A stretch of DNA of 64,000 bases from Pleurodeles waltl (Eukaryota; Chordata; Amphibia; Caudata; Salamandridae), in assembly GCF_031143425.1 (NCBI RefSeq), contig NC_090438.1:771353138-771417137 (forward strand), written 5' to 3'. Shown piece by piece: positions 23,022 to 34,330 of this stretch (position 1 is its first letter; the number at the start of each line of letters is the position of its first letter). The position numbers were made by a program, and so were the translations under genes. Below the pieces are notes generated by a model. The model ran no database searches. It worked only from the letters and a program-made list of their open reading frames with translations, and was not told the origin of the DNA.

Positions 23022-23610
23022 TTAGAGTGTGTTTGTGAGAGACAGAGAGAGAGCATGTGTATGACATAGCGTGTCTGTGTGAGTGAGTGAGTAATAGTCA
23101 GTGACAGATAGTGAGTAAATATGAGTGAGTAAGAATGAAAGGAAACTAGTAAGTTGGCGTGAACATGACAGGAGGTAAGTGAGACAGTATGAGTGAAAAT
23201 GGAATGAATGAGTAAGAATATGTGTGAGGGAATGTTAATGAGTGTGAGCAAGAATGAACTTGAGTGTGAGTTAGTGTAACTGAGTAAAATTAGTGAGCCA
23301 GAGTTTGCAAGATAAGTGAGCCTGAGTGGGAAAGAGTAAGAGTGAGTGCAAGTGAATGTGAGTACAAGTAAGAATGAATGTTCATGAGTGTGGATAGTTG
23401 AGAATGAGGGATTGGGAGTTGAATCAAATGTTATTGAATAGCAAAGTATGAACAAGTCAGAGTAAGTATGAGTGAGAGTGAACAAATCAGAATGAGTGAG
23501 TAGAGTGCTTCCAAGAGGGTGAGTGAGAGTGAAAGAGAGTGACAGACAATGAGTATGAGTGAGTAAATGTCAGGGAGCATGAGTGAGAACTCTTAGCGTG
23601 ATCTGCACCT
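23022..23610 (+). repeat. GAGT-rich low-complexity region
   Basis: About 590 bp dominated by irregular GAGTGAGT/GTGAGTAAGAATGA wording, with no fixed period. The long minus-strand frame across it (23015-23485) is a by-product of base composition. Confidence 0.85.
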
Positions 23611-24080
23611 AAGACTAATTTCTGGCACTGGGATACTAATGGTAATACGGGACACCCATGGCACAATTTTGTCTCTGACATACTGCAGGTATTACAGGCA
23701 TCTGTGACAAAGTTTTAGCACTAACATACTGGAGGAACTTCTTGGCATATGGGCAACTCACGTAAAATACTGGTGGAAGCATACTTAACGACATTCTTGG
23801 CGTGTGGCTACCTGTGGCGAAAGGCTGGTGCTACCATATTGGAGACAATTCTTGGCATAAAGAAGCACAACTGTGCCATATTGGAGGGGAAACCATGACA
23901 AAAGTTGCCCCTGACACATTAGAGAAAGTTTTTAACATAATAGTCCAGCATGGTGTGCAGACACTTTAAATGGCAAAATGTGGGCACTGGCATATTGTGT
24001 GTACACTTTGGCATAATGGAGCACCCAGAACATATGGGGGCACTTATGACAAAGTACTGGCCTTAGTGTGATTAACAGAA
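23611..24080 (+). repeat. degenerate tandem repeat, period roughly 60-70 bp
   Basis: A recurring CATAYTGGAGG-like word, with TTGGCATA nearby, appears at about 23680, 23727, 23770, 23850, 23880, 23915 and 23990. The spacing is uneven, which suggests an old, decayed satellite or minisatellite. The stretches 22695-23021 and 24081-24616 around it hold no recognised gene. Confidence 0.5.
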
Positions 24081-24619
24081 AAAGAGCTACCAGGAGTACT
24101 GCTGAGAGAGGGGGCTGGGCTCCACCCACATGTTTGAGCACAACATTTGACTGGGCAGAAATAGTGTTGCACGTTTTGCCTTTTGGGAAAGTGTATGTTT
24201 AATATACAAGGACTGCATTCATCATTGTGGCAAGCTAATATTCTAGGCTATAAACCTCATCTGTTTCTTATAGAAAGTTACTATAAAGATAGTAGGTTTG
24301 GTATATTTATTGTCAAAATCATGTTAAAATAAATAGGTATTTAAGGGTAGATTGTTATTATTCTGTATTAAGGCCTGTAGAGGTGTATTTTGTTGTATGG
24401 AATCTAAAAGATTGTCATAGTAAGAAAGGGCTTTGTCGTTGGTTACACCTCCTGACAAACTGTAGAGGTAGCTTTGCACTGTGATAATCCTTGATATGCC
24501 TTTTCAGGAGAGATAGTATTTTGATTGCTTTCTGTAATTATTATATATAAATTTGTAATTTTAAGACCAAATGCAAATGTGTCAGGTTTCATTGGTTTGG
24601 CAACCCTTGAAAGGACTTG

Positions 24620-24775
24620 GGCCCGTATTTATACTTTTTTTAGCGCCGCATTTGCGCCGCTTTTTGACGCAAAACGTCGCAAACCTACAAAATACAATGG
24701 CATTTTGCAAGTTTGCGCCGTTTTTGCGTCAAAAAACGACGCAAATGCAGCGCAAAAAAAGTATAAATACAGGCC
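24620..24775. mobile_element. 156-bp fold-back MITE, TSD TTG
   Basis: Ends GGCCCGTATTTATACTTTTT and, inverted, GGCCTGTATTTATACTTTTT. The arms continue with GCGC and GACGC-rich blocks that pair across the element. TTG is duplicated at 24617-24619 and 24776-24778. Small frames running through it are artefacts of the palindrome. Confidence 0.88.
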
Positions 24776-24778
24776 TTG

Positions 24779-26639
24779 AATTTTTAATAAGTGCCATTTT
24801 GGAGCTTATTGCTTTTTCACATATTGAAAACAAAATTGTGCTTTAAAATGCACTAATAGTCTCCGTTTTTTTCCAAACTTTAATTGAGGTTAGAATTCCC
24901 CTGAGCCGTCCTAGAAGAGGCCTCACTTACTTGCTTCACTTGCATCGTACAAATCTTGTCAAGTATTACGCTCCACTACTTTCCAAGATCATGTCATCAC
25001 CTTAAATTGTATCTAAAGTGGACATTTGTCTATGATATGTTGTCATATTAAACGTACAATTATTATGAAACTTCACTCTTCTTAATTGTTGTTACATCAG
25101 CAAATTAACTATTATATAACCCCTACCTGTGAATATTCAAGAGCAAAGTTCATATGTTGTCACTTCCGGTGATATTTTTAAGATCAAAAAGTGTGTGATA
25201 TCACTTCTGCTACTCCTGTTATTTTGGGGAATTAACTTCCATGCTTATTGTACACCGTTTGTGACTTAACAGTACATAAAGACGCAATGCCATAGATGAG
25301 AAAACACAAGGTTAGACAAGCCTAATAACTTCTCTTCAGCAATTTACTCTAGTATTCATTCAGTTATAGTTAGTGTTGTGGGTCACGAGCATTTTTGTAA
25401 TTATTGGGCCGATTTACTGGTTGACGGATGATACTCTATCCATTATGATGCGGGTGACATTACCTCTGCTATCCTGACAGTCTACAGTCCATTAAATTTA
25501 GAGACGATTTCTGGCCTGGTGATTATTTCTATACATTGATAGGAACCACTGTTATATGTAGAGCAACATTATGTAGTTGATGCCATATCTCAAGGGCGTA
25601 CAGTTGGACGGGAACTGGGCCAGAATCTACAGCTATTTGGGTGCAGGCCTTGTAGCTAATTCCTCCTGTGCACAGCCTTCTGAAGCCAAGCTTTATGGAC
25701 AACCCCTGCTGCGCAAGACCTTCCACCCTGTACAGCTGAGGCTGAATGAATGGAAAGTACAACCCTCACTGTGAACTGTTTATAAAGGATGTGCAGAGCT
25801 GGATCAATGGCAAGGGGGCATGTGCAGGGCATGCTATTTGGACAGGCTGTTTATACATGGCTAGGGCAGTGACTTTATGAAAGAGTTATAGAAATTACTT
25901 GTAGTTAGAAAAGGAACACCAAATGTTACTGCTATTTATATGTTTTGTGGGCACATACTTTGAAGCATAGGCTGTAGTCTCTAGATATAGGTTATGTAAG
26001 GATCTTGTAACACAAATACATTAGGATTGTGGTTTCTCTTATGAAACTATGGTAAAAAAAATAATCACATATTTTTGTGGAAAGCTCTTCATATGTCCAA
26101 AGAACAGGAAGAGAAAGCAGATAGGAATCATTCTATTTTTATCTAGTAAATATGGATCTCAAGAGAATCTTTTTAGTTTATAGGTTTCTTTTTTATTTTG
26201 TGTGTTTTTTAAACTGTAGCAAAAATGTCCTCTACACATAGTAACTGTTGGTATACCAAAATGTACATGTAGTGACAAAACCAAAAAGACAGCAAAGCAA
26301 AAGAAAAAAGCAAACTAAGGTTTGTACTGCTTGATGTGAACATCTATTAGCTATGTACGGGGAGTGTTGTTTCCCAGACAAAGTTTGTCCATATTGTATT
26401 CTTCTTCTTCTTCTGCTGCCCTTGCATAAGGTTGCATGATGCCAGACACGCATGTTGTCAGGGGAGCAGATCTCCTGGATGTAGAAGAGAATTGTTCTGC
26501 ATGGCAATTTTTTCTGTCAGCATACAGACTCGACACAGATATGGAATCAGGTGTAGGGCTGCTTTGGGCTGGAGATCATGGAGAATGGGCCAATGGGAAC
26601 TCATAGACATGGACTCTTGCTGCAGCGCCAAGAAATCCT
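24779..26639. other. noncoding, no gene recognised
   Basis: No supported gene, RNA gene or clear element boundary. Short frames (25529-25762 minus, 26232-26507 minus) lack motifs. Confidence 0.5.
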
Positions 26640-28034
26640 AGCTATTACTTCAAACTGAATAGTGGATTTTGCGCCCTAGGCCAATGGATCGACGCAACAT
26701 AGGCTTTAGGGGATGTCAATAATGGACGCTATAGTTATCAACAATAGTCAATATATTCATAGATCTGAACATCAAACAATAACCACACCAGTTTATTAAG
26801 AAGGTTTGTCAATTTATTTCCCTATATTAACAATGCGAATGTCACGAAAATAACTCTCAAATGTAAATGATAAGCATATAGAATCAATAATGGCTAATTA
26901 GAATGTCTTATATATCTGAGTTTAATCAAAGCAATCAAACAAATTATCTCAAGTATCATAACACTGATTGACAACATTAAGATTGGCAACAATGGTGAAG
27001 TATACATCAGGACAAAAGATCAAAGTATGTCAATATGAATCATGAGCATGTGAAGATAAATTCCCTCCCTAACCACAAATTAGCATCAACATGTTTTGCT
27101 TCATGTAAAAATGATTTAGAAACAAATTTAGAAAAATCACACTAGCTCGGGTTATTGTAATAAAACATTGTTATTATGCAGCAATTAAACTATAAGTTGC
27201 AGCTGGTACCTGCAAAGCAAAAGAGACACATATATCAATGCAATTTCATACATTACCCATAGAACAACAACACACAGTCTACTTCAGCAAGGGGTCACCA
27301 TCAGGTAAGTCTTCAGAGAATCGGGCCTACATCGACAGCTAAACCCACATTGCTAATATGACCTGAACCACTACAGGAATAATGGCTAAAGGATAATCTC
27401 AATTATAAAAGGCAATAGCAAAATCTTGTTCTCCCGCTCCTAATCTTTCCAGAACAGATGACAGACTGTTACATTAAAATCTGGAAAACTTCATGATTGG
27501 TCATTACATGGGGTGGCCTACAATTCAGCCAATGAACTTCTTATTAGATAATCAAAAGTACGCTGACGACACTGTTAACTAAGATACAATTATAGCAGTA
27601 ACTTCCCCTCTTTCGTCTCGTCTGTGACTCCATTGTTCCATATGGTCTAAACTTCTCTTCTCAGGAAGAAATGTCTCAATCTTTGTATCACTTGCGTCCA
27701 CCCTCGAGGAAGAAACCACGTATTAGTGACAATTTCAAACAATAGAACAGCCAAACTTGTAAAATGACTTAATAAATCTGACCTTGTAAGACATAATGCA
27801 GCAACCCACTAGGGGTAGCTGTTTACACATCCATAAGCTGTTAAACACACTCTTTTATGTAAGCATTGAGCAACGGAAAATAACTACGATTTTAACTGAA
27901 GTTTTGCTTAGACAGAGAACAAAATGAATTATGGTGACCATTTACAAAAGTCACCCGTTTTCACATGTTAATTCATCAATGATTAATACATTATCGATTA
28001 AAAAAGAAATCATTAAAGAATTTGCACTCCTGCA
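26640..28034 (-). repeat. ERV copy B 3' LTR
   Basis: The minus-strand start is TGCAGGAGTGCAAATTC at 28034, just after a purine tract (AGAGGAGAGAT, 28035-28045) downstream of env. Segments resemble the solo LTR (TTATTTCCCTATATTAACAATGC at 26814). The downstream edge is approximate; a TCAATAATGGACG stretch near 26720 may be close to it. It overlaps the extreme 3' end of the env frame. Confidence 0.55.
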
Positions 28035-29743
28035 ATCTCTCCTCTGATGACTATTTACGTCATCACACAAATCCATAATAAATTCATTTATTTTCATTAA
28101 AAAAATTCTAAACCTTGTTTCTTTTATCTTTGCATTGTTTTTCTTCTTTCCTTTATTTTCCCCATAAAATGTAGTCATTTGTATATTGAACCCTCTCCGA
28201 TTCTTCTCAAATCTTCTCCTTTTCAACCATTTCATTAATTTATATATTCCCCAGATTCCAATTAAACAGAACACAATTATTTTCGACACCCATTTTATTA
28301 TTTTCAATATAATTCCTTATCCCACTTTACCAAACCAATTTCCCACAGCTGCAATTCCCTTGCCAGCTTTCTCCCAAATTGTAGTTTCAACTAGTTCTTT
28401 TAAATCTTCGTTGTTATTTGTTATGTTTTTAATCAAACCTTTAACTTCTCTTGAATTATCTGGGCTATAAGTACAGCAATGACTCAAACCAAGTAATTTG
28501 CAAACTACACCCTCTATTGCCAAAAGAATGTCTAACGCAAGGTGGTTCTGAAGTGCCATAGCTCTTGTAGCAGCCAACTCAGTATCTAGAAGAATGATAG
28601 CTCCAGAATAACTGGTCAACATGTTATCTACTATTGTAGACAACTTCTATATTTTAATAGAACTCAGAACTACTCCCACTGAAGGAATTATAGCTCCAAA
28701 AATTTCTCCCACAATGCTAGAAATTGATTCTCGCTTGTGTCTCATTTGAATTCTCGTTGTCTTAGGAAATGTACTCCTAAGTCTCCTAAAGTCTTCCAGC
28801 TGATATATTTTTGGAAAGACTAATCCCAAATAACATGTGCCATACCATCCTCTAGGAAGACGGTAATATGCATTTCTTCAACAAATATAGTAAACACCAG
28901 GCACTGGTGGATCCTGTCCATTCATCATAAATTCCCATTTACTCCGAAACACATGTCTACATTCACTCGTTCCCACAAACACTCTATCATTATTACTCCG
29001 TGGCCTGTATATACAAAGCTTTCCCACATGTTCAGCATCCAATGTTAATTTTCCTTGTTTAGTAATGTCAGTATAAGCATAATCAACTCCAGGTCTACGA
29101 CTAATCATTCCCATATTTATCCTTGCCTTTATTTCTCTCCTTCTATCTTCTGTATTATCTAAAAATGTCTTCTCTACAGGCGTTAATAAACATGTAAAGT
29201 TATTGTGGTGAGCAAAAGCAGTGCCAAAGGTTTAAGTAGGCTCAAAGAAATCTCTCATATAACAAAGACAGGTACAAACAAAAACACCAAGTCGTAGTTT
29301 GAAAAGAAATACTGGATATATTCTTAGTTATAGAAACGTGTTAGTAGAAGACTGCAACTTATAGTATAAGTTACAGGCAAACTATGATAAGTAGTTCCTT
29401 CTTCCACTGAAGTTGGACTCTGTGTACAAACATAACAATCTTTTGCGTCCATCACCTCAACATACCCACGCAATAAGCGGTAGAAAACATTAGAGGAAAG
29501 CTCTTTCTCTTTATGTAAGTATTTGACATCTATTTTAAAGTTATCTTTCGTTAGTGATGTAGTAGTAGTATCCAAAGAATTATCAATCTCTGCAGCATGG
29601 TTGGCTCCATTCGTCTCATAAACAATCACTCCTACAAATAACAATAAGCATATTAGCACAATCACTACTGCCAAACCTATACCTAAAATTTTGCAACGGT
29701 TAATTCTACTGTTTTTGTTACTAAAGTTTCTCATGGTCTCCAA
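27951..29743 (-). pseudogene. env: ERV copy B envelope gene, broken
   Basis: Same layout as copy A env, in five frame blocks. 29743-29324 has a hydrophobic N-terminal span (residues 20-45) and a CYVCTQ motif. 29114-28878 has conserved surface-subunit blocks. 28829-28647 has a basic RHKR cleavage-like motif followed by a small-residue/hydrophobic fusion-peptide-like segment. 28643-28317 is the transmembrane subunit with LQNHLALDILLA and a CX7CC cluster. 28307-27951 has the membrane span and a basic tail. Stops or shifts separate the blocks, so no intact Env can be produced. The 262 bp upstream (29744-30005) are AT-rich and noncoding. Confidence 0.8.
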
Positions 29744-30005
29744 AGAATTAGAAAAGGAAAAATAAATAAAAATAAATACAATTTAAAAAAATGTTTAAAA
29801 AAAAAACAAAATCAAAAACAAACCCCCTCCTAATTTTTTTTTTTTCAATAGTTCATCCACTCAGGACAGTCTTTTGTCAAATCCGGTATAGCTGCTTGTC
29901 AAATTCGATTACCAGTCTGTCTATTTCAGTTATTAATGTCTCTTTTTAAGCACGACTTTCAGATAATTTTCAATTTCAACTCTTCAAATATTTTTCTCTT
30001 ATTCT

Positions 30006-30761
30006 TTACTTGCCAAAATGAAAATTTTCAGGGTGTCTGTCAAAACAATACCTCAAAAATTCTTTTTGCCATTCATTTGTAGTTACATATGCCCATTCTG
30101 GACCACAATATCTCTTGCTTGCAATTCTCTTCCTATTTGGTCTTTTACTATTTTCACCTTCTTCACTACTGTTTTCTTCTTCATTCAACTCTTTTTCCTC
30201 CTGAATTGGTGGTACCACATTTATTCTACCTCTTTTCAAACTTTTCTCTGGCTAATTATCTCCTTTTAACGTCTCCTTTGTCAACAACTTTTTCAAAATT
30301 GGATTTGCACTTGTGCCTGAACCTTTTTCTTCTGACCTTTCCGCAACTGGTTCAGGAAGAGTACAATCCACTTGGGTGGGATTTTCCTCAATTCCTTTCC
30401 CAATGGGGTCAGTCTTTTGTTCAGTTTGGTATGTCAAACCACCTGCTGCAGAGGACACCCTACTCTGAGCAGATTTTCTCTCAGCCGGTTCTCTCTGATC
30501 ACTCTCTTATGAGGACACCCTCCTCTGATCAGAACTTCTCTCTACCAATGATTCTCTTTCCTCTGGTACTGATTTTCCTTCTACTCCATTCGCAGACTGT
30601 TCAATTTCTTCTGAACTTTGTTCTTTTTCATTTGTCATAGGAGGAGGTACATCTCTAACACTCTCAGGATCCAGCTCTTTTCCTTCTTGCTCTTTACCTG
30701 GAATGTTGTTAGCTGTTGGTAGCCTCAACAGCTCCTCTTCTTGTTCTGTTGGGTTATTCAC
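30006..30761 (-). pseudogene. ERV copy B: acidic Pol C-terminal extension
   Basis: Directly downstream of the integrase C-terminal domain, the same minus-strand frame continues for about 250 codons, interrupted by only three in-frame stops (near 30762, 30507 and 30252). It is Glu/Ser/Pro-rich (blocks such as EQEEELLRLP and EEENSSEEGEN). A basic stretch (NRKRIASKRY) follows, then the segment GPEWAYVTTNEWQKEFLRYC, and it ends near 30006 before env. Known retroviral integrases normally end soon after the SH3-like domain, so this is an unusual extension or a separate accessory reading frame. The first stop overlaps a GTAAGT sequence, so a splice donor there is an alternative explanation. Confidence 0.55.
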
Positions 30762-31924
30762 TTACCTTGTGTGGCTGACATGCACCCAATTCAGCAAACC
30801 TGCACACTTCACAGCTGTAGTTGTCACAAGGATGGCTTGATAGGGCCCCTTCCACCGTGGCTCCAGACACGACTTTCTTACATACTTCCGTATGATAACC
30901 CAGTCACCAGCTCTAAAGTTGTGGCCTTGACCATGGGTTTGTTGCACTGTTGAGGCTTCCACCTGATGAGAAAAAGATCAAACCACGTCAGCCAGGGTTT
31001 TCCAATAATCTAGCACTATGTCATCTGTAATGTTTACAAGTGCATTTGAAGGTATCGCTGGTAATCTTATTGCTCTCCCCATTAGAATCTCGTGAGGAGA
31101 CAAACCAGTATTTTTATCAGGAGTACTTCTCATTGACATTAGAACTAAAGGTGAAGCATCTGGCCACTATTAATTCGTTGACGCACACACTTTTGCAATC
31201 AAGACTTTAAAGTTCCATTCATCTGCTCTACAAGTCCTGAGGCTTCTGGGCGGTAACTACAATGTAGTTTCTGCTGAATGTTTAAAGCTGAAAAAAGTAA
31301 TTTTGTCACTTTGTTGTTGAAGTGACTCTCTCTATCTGATTCCAAACAGACCGGGGAACCAAAACATGGAATCAACTCTCTCAAAAGTAACTTAGCTACC
31401 GTAAGGCTATCATTTCTCCTTGTGGGATATACTTCAATCCAGTGACTAAAAATTCACACAATCACCAACACATATTTCAAATTAGCACACGCAGGCATCT
31501 CAATAAAATCCATTTGCATTCTTCTGAACGGACCTCCTGCCATGCCTATGTGTCCCATGTTGACAACTGTTCCTTTACCAACATTCATCTGTTGGCAGAC
31601 AGTGCATCTATGGCAAACCAGTTCAGCAACTTGCCTAAATTTTGGATTGAACCAGAACTGTTTGAAATACCTGATCATTGCATATCTTCCTATGTGTGCT
31701 TGACCATGGAAATATCTGGCCATCTGTGTCAACAAACTGTTTGGCAAAATCACTTTCCCTTCTGTTGTCACCCAAATGTCATCCTCTCTTTGTATGCATT
31801 TCTGTTTCACCCAATCTCTATGCTCTTCTTCTGAAACAATATTTTGTATAGCCTTCAGCTCTTCAAAGGTCTCAACAATTTGCATTGTGAAATTTGTATA
31901 GACTTCATTATTTTCAGACATCAA
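30762..31924 (-). pseudogene. pol: ERV copy B integrase
   Basis: Minus-strand integrase in pieces. 31924-31454 has the N-terminal zinc-binding HHCC motif (HGQAHIGR through CHRCTVCQ) and the first catalytic Asp in QMDFIEMP. 31384-31199 has the second Asp (LESDRESHFNN) and the catalytic Glu region (ASGLVEQMNG). 31160-30980 has a GLSPHEILMGRAIRLP block typical of gamma-like integrases. 30962-30762 has the C-terminal SH3-like fold with PRWKGPYQAILVT. Frameshifts separate the pieces. Copy A lacks all of this. Confidence 0.85.
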
Positions 31925-31953
31925 TTCCCATTTTCATTTGAATGGGATACTAT

Positions 31954-32470
31954 TTAAGGCACAACATTTTGCAACTTGATCTGCATAAGCATTTTCCAAA
32001 GTCGTCTTTGATGTGCACCGCATTTAACCATGGCAATTTTCTCAGGTTTCTGTACAGTCTGTAGTAAATCATGTATTCTTTTACCATTTTTCACAGGTGA
32101 ACCTGCTAACGTTAGGAAACCTCTCTGTGAGCAAATTTGTCCAAAATCATGCACAATGCCGAATCCATATTGACTATCAGTATAGATCATTATTTTCATC
32201 TGATCCGATATTTAGCATGCTCTAGGAAGAGCCACTAATTCTGCGACCTGAGCAGAAAACACTCCTTTAAGCCACAAAGCTTTTAGTATGCCAGTAATTG
32301 TGCACACTGCATAGCCTGCTCTCAATGTACCCCTGTTATCCTTTAAACAGGAACCATTAACAAAAGTGATTTGGTCATTGTCTTCTAGGCAAGTGTCTCT
32401 AATATCGGCTCTGGGTTTTGTGCATAATTCTGTCACTTCTAAACAATCATGTTAAGTATCATCTATTTTA
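31954..32470 (-). pseudogene. pol: ERV copy B RNase H
   Basis: Minus-strand remnants of the RNase H domain. ITFVNGSCLKDNRG at about 32340 corresponds to the usual FVDGS catalytic start, with Asn in place of Asp. A later block at 32199-31954 has MKIMIYTDSQYG, holding the YTDSQYG catalytic Asp, then VKCGAHQ. A stop separates the two blocks at about 32210. The Asp-to-Asn change alone should abolish catalysis if the alignment is right. Confidence 0.75.
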
Positions 32471-33805
32471 TCTGAATCGTTCCTCTCATCTGGTAATAAT
32501 GTTGCCTGGTTAAGCACTGTACACCTCTTGATTGTCACATTAGGAGCTCCAAGAATCACTGTCTCATATCGTCTCAGTCTTGCATTGGTCAGGTATTGTG
32601 TCTTTGATTGTGTTAGCAAAATTCCTGTTGAATGAGGTAAAATCACTGTCAAAGGATAACCCATTACAATATTTTCCCTCTGAGTTATACTCTGCTCAAC
32701 TGCTGCCAGTGCTTGTAAGCACCCTTGTAAGGCTGCTGTTACGGGATCCAAAGCAGCTGAAAAATATGCTACTGGCCGATTGATACCACCATGTGCCTGT
32801 GTCAAGACAGACAAAGAACATCCTTCTCGTTCATGACAAAACAACAGGAACATTTTTGTGTAATCAGGCATACCTAAGGCTGGAGCTTGACACAAACTCT
32901 CTTTCAATTCAGTAAATGCTGTCATACATTCTTCATCCATCATTATGGGGTCTGAAACATCCTTATGTGTCAGATTTTGCAAAGGTTTAGAAATAGCCGA
33001 AAAATTTGGAATCCACTGACGACAATATCCTACCATTCCCAAAAACATTCTCATCTCTTCTTGCAAACTTGGTATTTTCATTTTCATAATTGTCGCTACT
33101 CTTTCCTTCGAAATTCTCCTGGATCCTTTCTCAATCAAATGACCTAAATATTTCACCTCTCGCTGACAATATTGCAATTTTGTAGGAGATACCTTATGAC
33201 CATTGTCTCCCAAAAAATTCAACAATGCAATTGTATCCTCCTTACAACCTTTTTTTGTCTTTGATGCAATCAATAGATCATCAATATATTGCACCAATGT
33301 CGATTGGTAAGGCATTACCAATGACTCCAGGTTCTTTTTCAAAATCTGATTGAAAATCAGTGGTGACTCTGAAAACCCCTGAGGAATTCTGCACCAAGAA
33401 TAGACTCTGGTCAGGAATTTAAAGAGATATCTACTGTCCTCATGAAGAGGCACAGAGAAAAATGCTTGACACAAACCACTCAGCATCACACGGAATCTGA
33501 AACATAATTACAGCTGGATTTGGCACAACTGGACAACATTTTACTACAATATAATTTATTTTCCTCAAATCCTGGACAAGACGAATTTTCCCACTTGGCT
33601 TTTTCAAACCCATTATTGGTAAATTAAATGGGCTACTCATCACTTCTTTAAAAACTCCTTGCTCCAGTAACTGCTCTATCAAAGGTCTTATTCCGTCAGT
33701 TGCCTCATTTGTCATTGGATATTGGTTTGATCGGATATTGTGCAGTTTGGGAAACACCACATTCTCTTTCACTGTCACTCTGACTCCTTCAACTCCCTTA
33801 ATCAA
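32452..33805 (-). pseudogene. pol: ERV copy B reverse transcriptase
   Basis: The RT start at 33805-33440 has fingers blocks like those of copy A (LKKPSGKIRLVQDLRKIN). It is followed, after a small shift near 33470, by a 345-residue frame (33489-32452). That frame has QAFFSVPLHEDS, RIPQGFSESP, catalytic YIDDLLIAS, YLGHLIEKGSRRIS, and the thumb/connection to LLPDERND. No MITE interrupts this copy. The polymerase core is otherwise well preserved. Confidence 0.88.
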
Positions 33806-34330
33806 ACCAATGTCCTTCCCTGAAAAATCCCAAACTTTTGACTTAAACCTTTCCTACAAATCAACTGGAAGATTTTTTATTTCAAAAACTGGAAAGAAAT
33901 CAATTAAGTCAATTCAATTGTTGTCTTCATTAGTTTCTTCATCTCCATTTGTTTGGTCATCAAAATTAATCAGAGAAAACTCCCTAAACACTTGTTCTTT
34001 TTCAACAGTAATCGTTAAATCCTCCCCATCACTATTTGTCTTGATATCAATCCCTCAAGTCGAACATGAAATTGAACAATTTATTTTACACAGCAGATCT
34101 CTTCCCAGTAATGACAATGGACTAGAATCACAAACAACAAAACTGTGAAAATCTCTAAAATTGCCGAACTTCACAAAAACTGGTTCTGTAAGAGTGTTAG
34201 TCAAATGTGTATTCGCAACTCCTATAATCTGAACTGTTCCTCTCTCAAATCGGTATGTCTAGACCTTTTACAGTTCTTACTGTTGAGCATGTTGCTCCTG
34301 TGTCAACCAGAAAATTCACTTAATGACCAT
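33806..34330 (-). pseudogene. ERV copy B protease region
   Basis: The minus strand keeps the aspartic protease motif LVDTGATCSTVR at about 34280-34310, immediately after a stop in the gag-side frame. Downstream protease sequence is split by further stops. 33806-34000 is the linker to RT. Confidence 0.65.

Noticed and set aside
23015..23485. 156-codon minus-strand frame
   Set aside because: Product of GAGT-rich simple sequence; Ser/Thr/His/Leu-rich nonsense.
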